Of a stretch of DNA of 64,000 nt, positions 59,916 to 64,000 are shown in pieces (position 1 is the first letter of the stretch; each line of letters begins with the position of its first letter). The stretch is from assembly GCF_051955275.1 (NCBI RefSeq), contig NZ_JBQCGW010000301.1, forward strand, positions 4,606 to 68,605. The letters are read 5' to 3'. Both the position numbers and the translations under genes were made by a program. The stretch comes from Pseudobacter sp051955275 (GTDB lineage: Bacteria; Bacteroidota; Bacteroidia; Chitinophagales; Chitinophagaceae). Under the pieces are notes generated by a model. That model searched no databases, was not told the origin of the DNA, and was given only the letters and a program-made list of their open reading frames with translations.

Positions 59916-62306
59916 TTAGAATTTAAAGTTCCAGGTAATGGATGGAATGATAGAACCCAGGATGCTCAGACGAACTGCTTCTCTTTTTGCAGGATCATCT
60001 TCATTTTGTCTGAAGTAGATTGAGTAAGCATTCTGACGTGCATACAGGTTGTAAATTCCGAAAACCCACTCTTGTTTCAGTTTCTTGCCCTGACGTCCTT
60101 TCATGGTTGCAGCAACGTCCAGTCTGTGGTACGCAGGCAATCTGAAATCGTTCCGCTTGCCGGTTGTGTTGTAAGGAATGGGAATACCCTGGATATCCAG
60201 TTTCACATTCGGATAAGTAGCGGGGTTGCCGGATCCATAATTGAAGTTGGCGCTCACGCTCCATTTGTCGTTAAGCTCGCGGGTAACAGCCAGATTGATC
60301 ACATGGGTTCTGTCATAACGGTTCAGGAACCATTCATTGTTGCTGATGCCTTCTGTTTTGCGGTAAGATCTGCTCCAGGTATAGTTGATCCATCCCTGCC
60401 ATTTGCCGGACTCTTTCTTCACTTCCAGTTCCACACCATAAGATTTACCCTTACCGGTAAGCAGGTCTGCTTCCACTTCAGGATTCAGTTCGAGATTGGA
60501 ATTGTCGATATAATCGAGCACATTCTGCATTTTCTTGTAGAAAACTTCTGCAGAGAATTCAAGAGGAAGACCTTCCGGAACCGTTACCACACCAACACTT
60601 ACCTGGTCAGTTAAAGAAGGAGTGATATTGTTGGTGCTGGGGAAATACAGGTCGATAGGCGTGGGTGATGCCGTATTGCTCAGCAGGTGCATATACTGGG
60701 TGCTTCTTGCATAACCGGCTTTCAGGAATGTATTCTTCTTCAGTTCATAACGTACAGACAAACGGGGCTCGAAGTAAGTCCAGTCTGACACTTTCTTCTT
60801 GCTGCCCTTACCATCTCCCAGAACTTCGATATAATCGAGTGGCTTGCGGATATTAGCAGTGGTATCCCTGTAATGATACACGGATGAATTGCTCAGGTAA
60901 GCATAGTAGTTCAAACGAACACCGGCCTGCACCGTTAATTTCTTAGACACTTTCCAGGTATCTTCTGCAAATGCAGCCGCTTCCACACCATACCTGCGCA
61001 CAAGATTGATCTCCGCCTTGTTCTCATCGTCAACCATCACACCTTTTCCGGGATAGAAATTGTACATGGTGAGGCCCACGCCTGTTTTTACCTGGTGCTT
61101 GTTGCTGATATACCAGGTAAGGGTTGGCTTCACTCCATAGGTCTGGATATCTGATTTCCAGTTATAGCTCTGCTGCTTTGTGTCCTTTGCCTCTGAATTG
61201 AATTTCAGGCTATAGTCGTATTTGGAATAATAAACGCTGGTATTGAGGAAGAGTTTCTGGGTGAACAGGTGATTCCATCTCAGGGTAGTGGTCATATTAC
61301 CCCAATCCATGAATGCCTGGTTGTTGAAGGAGAATACATCTCTTCCGTAATAGCCGCTCAGGTAAAGCGTGTTGTTATCGTTCAGTTTCCAGTTGGCTTT
61401 TGCCGTTAGGTCATAAAAGTAGAACTGATTATCGCGCTCATCTTTTTTCATGAATGGCTTGCTCAGCACATCAATATAAGAACGGCGACCCGCGATAATG
61501 AAAGAAGATTCATCTTTCTTCAGCGGGCCTTCGATACTGATGCGGCTGAAGATGGAGCTGATACCGCCATTCACAGACAGTTTCTGATTATTACCGTCTT
61601 TCATGCGTATGTCAAGAACAGAAGAAGTTCTTCCACCGAACTCAGCGGGGAAAGCTCCTTTATAAAGTGTTACGTTCTTCACAGCATCCGGGTTGAATAC
61701 GGAGAAGAAGCCAAGCATATGCGAAGAATTGTACACGGGTGCTTCATCCATGATGATGAGGTTTTCATCAACATTACCGCCACGCACGTTGAAACCATTG
61801 GCGCCTTCGCCTACGGAAGTGATGCCGGGCACGGTGAGCATGGCCTTCAGCACATCAGGCTCACCGAGAAATGCGGGGATCTTTTTGATCTGTCCGATAC
61901 TCATCTGCTGAATACCGAGTGCAACAGTATTGGTACGGCGCAGCTTTTTCTCACCAGTTACCACTACTTCACTCAGTTCGGCTGATGATGATTTCATCTG
62001 CAGGTCGAGGTTCTGATTTTCAGTAAGTGCAATATCCCTGGTTATCACAGCGAAACCGGTATATGTGGCAGAGAGCGTGTATTTGCCGGGTGCCAGGGAG
62101 ATAGAAAAGAACCCGTATGCATTGGATTGTACAGTGGCATTGCCTGGGTTGATGGTAATGGTAGCATTGATCAAAGCCTCGCCACTGGCTGCGTCCCGCA
62201 CATAACCGCTGATGGTGAACTTCTTTGGCTGCCGGGCTGTTGCAGCCATCGCGGTGATGAGCAGGATCACAAAAAGAGAAAGAATCCGGATCGTCGAACG
62301 TATCAT
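59916..62306 (-). CDS. TonB-dependent outer membrane receptor
   Basis: The ATG at 62306 (MIRSTIRILSLFVILLITAMAATARQ) gives 796 residues with a clear signal peptide; the upstream frame to 62387 lacks one. A carboxypeptidase-regulatory-like domain (FTISGYVRDAASGEALINATI) is followed by the plug (IGQIKKIPAFLGEPDVLKAMLTVPGITSVGEGANGFNVRGG) and a 22-strand barrel ending in ITWNFKF. No STN domain is present, so it does not signal to FecR. Together with DUF4249 and DUF2807 it forms a three-gene uptake block. Confidence 0.95.
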   Translation of the reverse strand: MIRSTIRILSLFVILLITAMAATARQPKKFTISGYVRDAASGEALINATITINPGNATVQSNAYGFFSISLAPGKYTLSATYTGFAVITRDIALTENQNLDLQMKSSSAELSEVVVTGEKKLRRTNTVALGIQQMSIGQIKKIPAFLGEPDVLKAMLTVPGITSVGEGANGFNVRGGNVDENLIIMDEAPVYNSSHMLGFFSVFNPDAVKNVTLYKGAFPAEFGGRTSSVLDIRMKDGNNQKLSVNGGISSIFSRISIEGPLKKDESSFIIAGRRSYIDVLSKPFMKKDERDNQFYFYDLTAKANWKLNDNNTLYLSGYYGRDVFSFNNQAFMDWGNMTTTLRWNHLFTQKLFLNTSVYYSKYDYSLKFNSEAKDTKQQSYNWKSDIQTYGVKPTLTWYISNKHQVKTGVGLTMYNFYPGKGVMVDDENKAEINLVRRYGVEAAAFAEDTWKVSKKLTVQAGVRLNYYAYLSNSSVYHYRDTTANIRKPLDYIEVLGDGKGSKKKVSDWTYFEPRLSVRYELKKNTFLKAGYARSTQYMHLLSNTASPTPIDLYFPSTNNITPSLTDQVSVGVVTVPEGLPLEFSAEVFYKKMQNVLDYIDNSNLELNPEVEADLLTGKGKSYGVELEVKKESGKWQGWINYTWSRSYRKTEGISNNEWFLNRYDRTHVINLAVTRELNDKWSVSANFNYGSGNPATYPNVKLDIQGIPIPYNTTGKRNDFRLPAYHRLDVAATMKGRQGKKLKQEWVFGIYNLYARQNAYSIYFRQNEDDPAKREAVRLSILGSIIPSITWNFKF

Positions 62307-62452
62307 AAAATGGTTGTTTTGCAGGGTATGACAACTATTAATGCGTTTCCCCCTACGGTGAGTATCATGTTTAGAAATAATTAACAAATGGAGCAGTCAG
62401 AACGCTTTGGGAGCCAAATTTAGCATGGGCCTGCAACATATGGTATTTTGTT

Positions 62453-62460
62453 TAATTTTG
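62453..62460 (+). promoter_or_regulatory. Candidate -7 element for DMT transporter gene
   Basis: TAATTTTG matches TAnnTTTG and ends 13 bp before the ATG of the EamA-family gene. A second partial match (TATTTTG) lies just upstream. No clear -33 element. Confidence 0.4.
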
Positions 62461-62473
62461 CGTTCACATAATA

Positions 62474-63397
62474 ATGCGATACCAAACAGGCATGGCACAG
62501 GAAGTCACACTGAAACAGACGAAGCAGAGAGGAATTCTACTTTTTACAGCAGGCGTATTATTCGCCTTCCTCTGGGCCTCAGCCGCTACAGCAACCAAGC
62601 TGGGCCTGCAATCCGCTCAGCCCTTCATTATTTGTATCGCACGCTTTTTCCTTGCCGGAGTGATCATGCTCTTCATCACCCACGCGCTTATGCGAAAAAG
62701 ATTGCCACAGGGGAAAGAATGGAAGTCACTGGCCATTTACGGCATACTTAACATCTCATTATATCTTGGATTATACGTGGTGGCCATGCAGTATGTATCA
62801 CCCGGACTGAGCTCCATGAGCATTGCCACCAACCCGGTACTGATCAGTCTGACCAGCGCTTTATTTTTCAAACAACGGATCAAAGCCATCACATGGCTGA
62901 GCCTTGCACTCTGCATGACAGGCGTTCTTATTGCCGCATATCCGCTCCTGCAATCAAGTTTTGCCACACCAATGGGACTGATCATTCTGTTCAGCAGCAT
63001 GCTCAGCTATTCCATGGGCGTGTTGTATTTCTCAAAGCAGAACTGGGGCGATCTGCATATCCTCACAATCAACGGATGGCAGACCATGCTCGGCGGTATT
63101 TTTATTTTACCCATCGCTGCATTCACTTATGATCCTTCCTTGAATCACTGGGACCTCAGGTTTACAGGTTCGGTGCTCTGGCTGGCCATACCCGTATCCA
63201 TCATTGGAGTACAACTCTGGTTGTACCTGCTGCGCGACAATCCGGTGAAAGCAAGCTTCTGGCTTTTCCTCTGCCCGGTATTCGGTTACGTGATCGCCAA
63301 CCTGGTGATGCAGGAACCCGTGAACGCCTTTACGATTACTGGTCTGGCCATGGTGCTGGTTGGCCTTTACCTGGTGCAAAGACCAAAGAAAGCGTAG
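62474..63397 (+). CDS. EamA/DMT superfamily transporter
   Basis: A 307-residue transporter with ten helices in two EamA repeats. The first begins LLFTAGVLFAFLWASAATATKLGLQSAQPFIICIARFFLAGVIML and the second MGLIILFSSMLSYSMGVLYFSKQNWGD. The family exports amino acids or metabolites. The substrate is not evident from sequence. Confidence 0.92.
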   Translation: MRYQTGMAQEVTLKQTKQRGILLFTAGVLFAFLWASAATATKLGLQSAQPFIICIARFFLAGVIMLFITHALMRKRLPQGKEWKSLAIYGILNISLYLGLYVVAMQYVSPGLSSMSIATNPVLISLTSALFFKQRIKAITWLSLALCMTGVLIAAYPLLQSSFATPMGLIILFSSMLSYSMGVLYFSKQNWGDLHILTINGWQTMLGGIFILPIAAFTYDPSLNHWDLRFTGSVLWLAIPVSIIGVQLWLYLLRDNPVKASFWLFLCPVFGYVIANLVMQEPVNAFTITGLAMVLVGLYLVQRPKKA

Positions 63398-63652
63398 CAT
63401 ATGCATTAGATTTATTCCACATACAATGCCGGATTTTATACTCTTTTTTGCCGGTAAACTATCACCATATTTCCCCGGATATTGGTATATTTGAAGACAG
63501 CTCTGATAGCCTCACTCCCGTACAGCATTGAGTGCTGAATAACCTTTATTAACCCCAGGGAACTTTAAGTAGTTCTGATTGTAGCACCAGGTTCTATAAA
63601 TTAATTGCGCTGCTGATTGGCAGCCCTAATCATTTATAATTATACCATTAAC
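63398..63652. promoter_or_regulatory. Intergenic region before the PAS protein
   Basis: 255 bp without a gene. A TATATTTG at 63486-63493 is a plausible -7 box, which would give a leader of about 160 bases. No hairpin or repeat stands out. Confidence 0.35.
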
Positions 63653-64000
63653 ATGCGAACTGCGTTGATCAGTCCTGGACAAAAAGGGCCCACCCGGCAT
63701 TCTTCGCGCAAACCCAAAGCGCAGCAACCTGTTTCCGATCAGGAGGCCAACCTGTTGGCATTGGTGGAAAACATGGAAGGGCTGGTCTGGAGCGTGGATC
63801 GCAACATGCAATACATCATCCTTAATTCCGCACTGAGGAAAAAGATAAAAGAACTGATCGGCGTGGATGCCTCACCGGGAGACAAGATGCTGGATCTGCT
63901 CGCGCTGCTTGATCCAGACAAGAAAAGCGAATGGCAGAAGATCTACCAGAATGCCCTCAAAGGCAGAAGCCAGCGCCTGCTGCAGAAATTCATCCTGAAG
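63653..64000 (+). CDS. PAS domain protein, C-terminus cut by window edge
   Basis: The ATG at 63653 opens 116 codons that run off the right edge. The first 30 residues are basic and disordered (SPGQKGPTRHSSRKPKAQQP). From about residue 35 a PAS-like fold begins (LLALVENMEGLVWSVDRNMQYIILNSALRKKIKEL), so this is probably the sensing part of a histidine kinase or similar signalling protein. The output domain is outside the window. Confidence 0.7.
   Translation, partial: MRTALISPGQKGPTRHSSRKPKAQQPVSDQEANLLALVENMEGLVWSVDRNMQYIILNSALRKKIKELIGVDASPGDKMLDLLALLDPDKKSEWQKIYQNALKGRSQRLLQKFILK

Noticed and set aside
1..64000. CRISPR arrays, integrases and insertion sequences
   Set aside because: No regularly spaced direct repeats, transposase or integrase motifs were found on either strand.

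Overview
The window reads as chromosomal DNA of a Bacteroidota bacterium, most likely of the Chitinophagaceae (inferred). Evidence: a SusC/SusD pair under an ECF sigma/FecR switch, GLPGLI, DUF4249 and DUF2807 proteins, TonB-dependent receptors with carboxypeptidase-regulatory domains, an alternative complex III plus aa3 oxidase operon, futalosine-pathway menaquinone synthesis (mqnC), and repeated TAnnTTTG motifs just upstream of genes, the -7 element of the Bacteroidota housekeeping sigma factor. There is no tRNA, rRNA, CRISPR array, transposase or prophage module. The coding is dense, with almost every gap under 300 bp.

Region 1 (1-9969, minus strand) is a nutrient-uptake block read as ECF sigma, FecR anti-sigma, SusC with a signalling STN domain, SusD, a small SusD-linked lipoprotein, then an ABC ATPase and a permease cut by the window edge. 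No degradative enzyme is present. Region 2 (10166-16641) has an overlapping plus-strand trio (trmB, a DUF5522 protein, an alkyltransferase-like DNA-binding protein with a histone-like tail), several minus-strand envelope or unknown proteins, and a SCO/DUF420 oxidase-assembly cluster.

Region 3 (16817-31336) is a minus-strand respiratory operon of about 14.5 kb: actABCDEF (quinol:cytochrome c oxidoreductase), ctaC, ctaD, ctaB, two subunit III genes and subunit IV, bounded by a candidate promoter and a hairpin terminator. It encodes an electron path from menaquinol to oxygen; mqnC at 44.8 kb makes a menaquinone precursor.

Region 4 (31570-45889) holds a membrane-domain/PurN fusion, unknown proteins, a dipeptidase/acyltransferase/D-aminoacylase cluster, a fused alpha-beta 2-oxoacid dehydrogenase E1, a pair of M16 peptidases (one lacking the zinc motif), a two-motif aspartic protease with PDZ, and mqnC. 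Region 5 (45984-64000) has a hybrid histidine kinase with two receivers, a classical two-component pair with an inverted repeat in its promoter, a GLPGLI protein, transporters, an exonuclease/phosphatase-fold protein, and a TonB receptor/DUF4249/DUF2807 block, ending in a PAS protein cut by the edge.

The most unusual non-coding signal is a family of hairpin repeats (core GTCGCTCGCGTCCCCG) at five intergenic sites. I found no clear undescribed multi-gene system. The best candidates for a second look are the hairpin repeat family, the DUF6787-PurN fusion, the structured leader before the dipeptidase, and the alkyltransferase-like protein with the basic tail.
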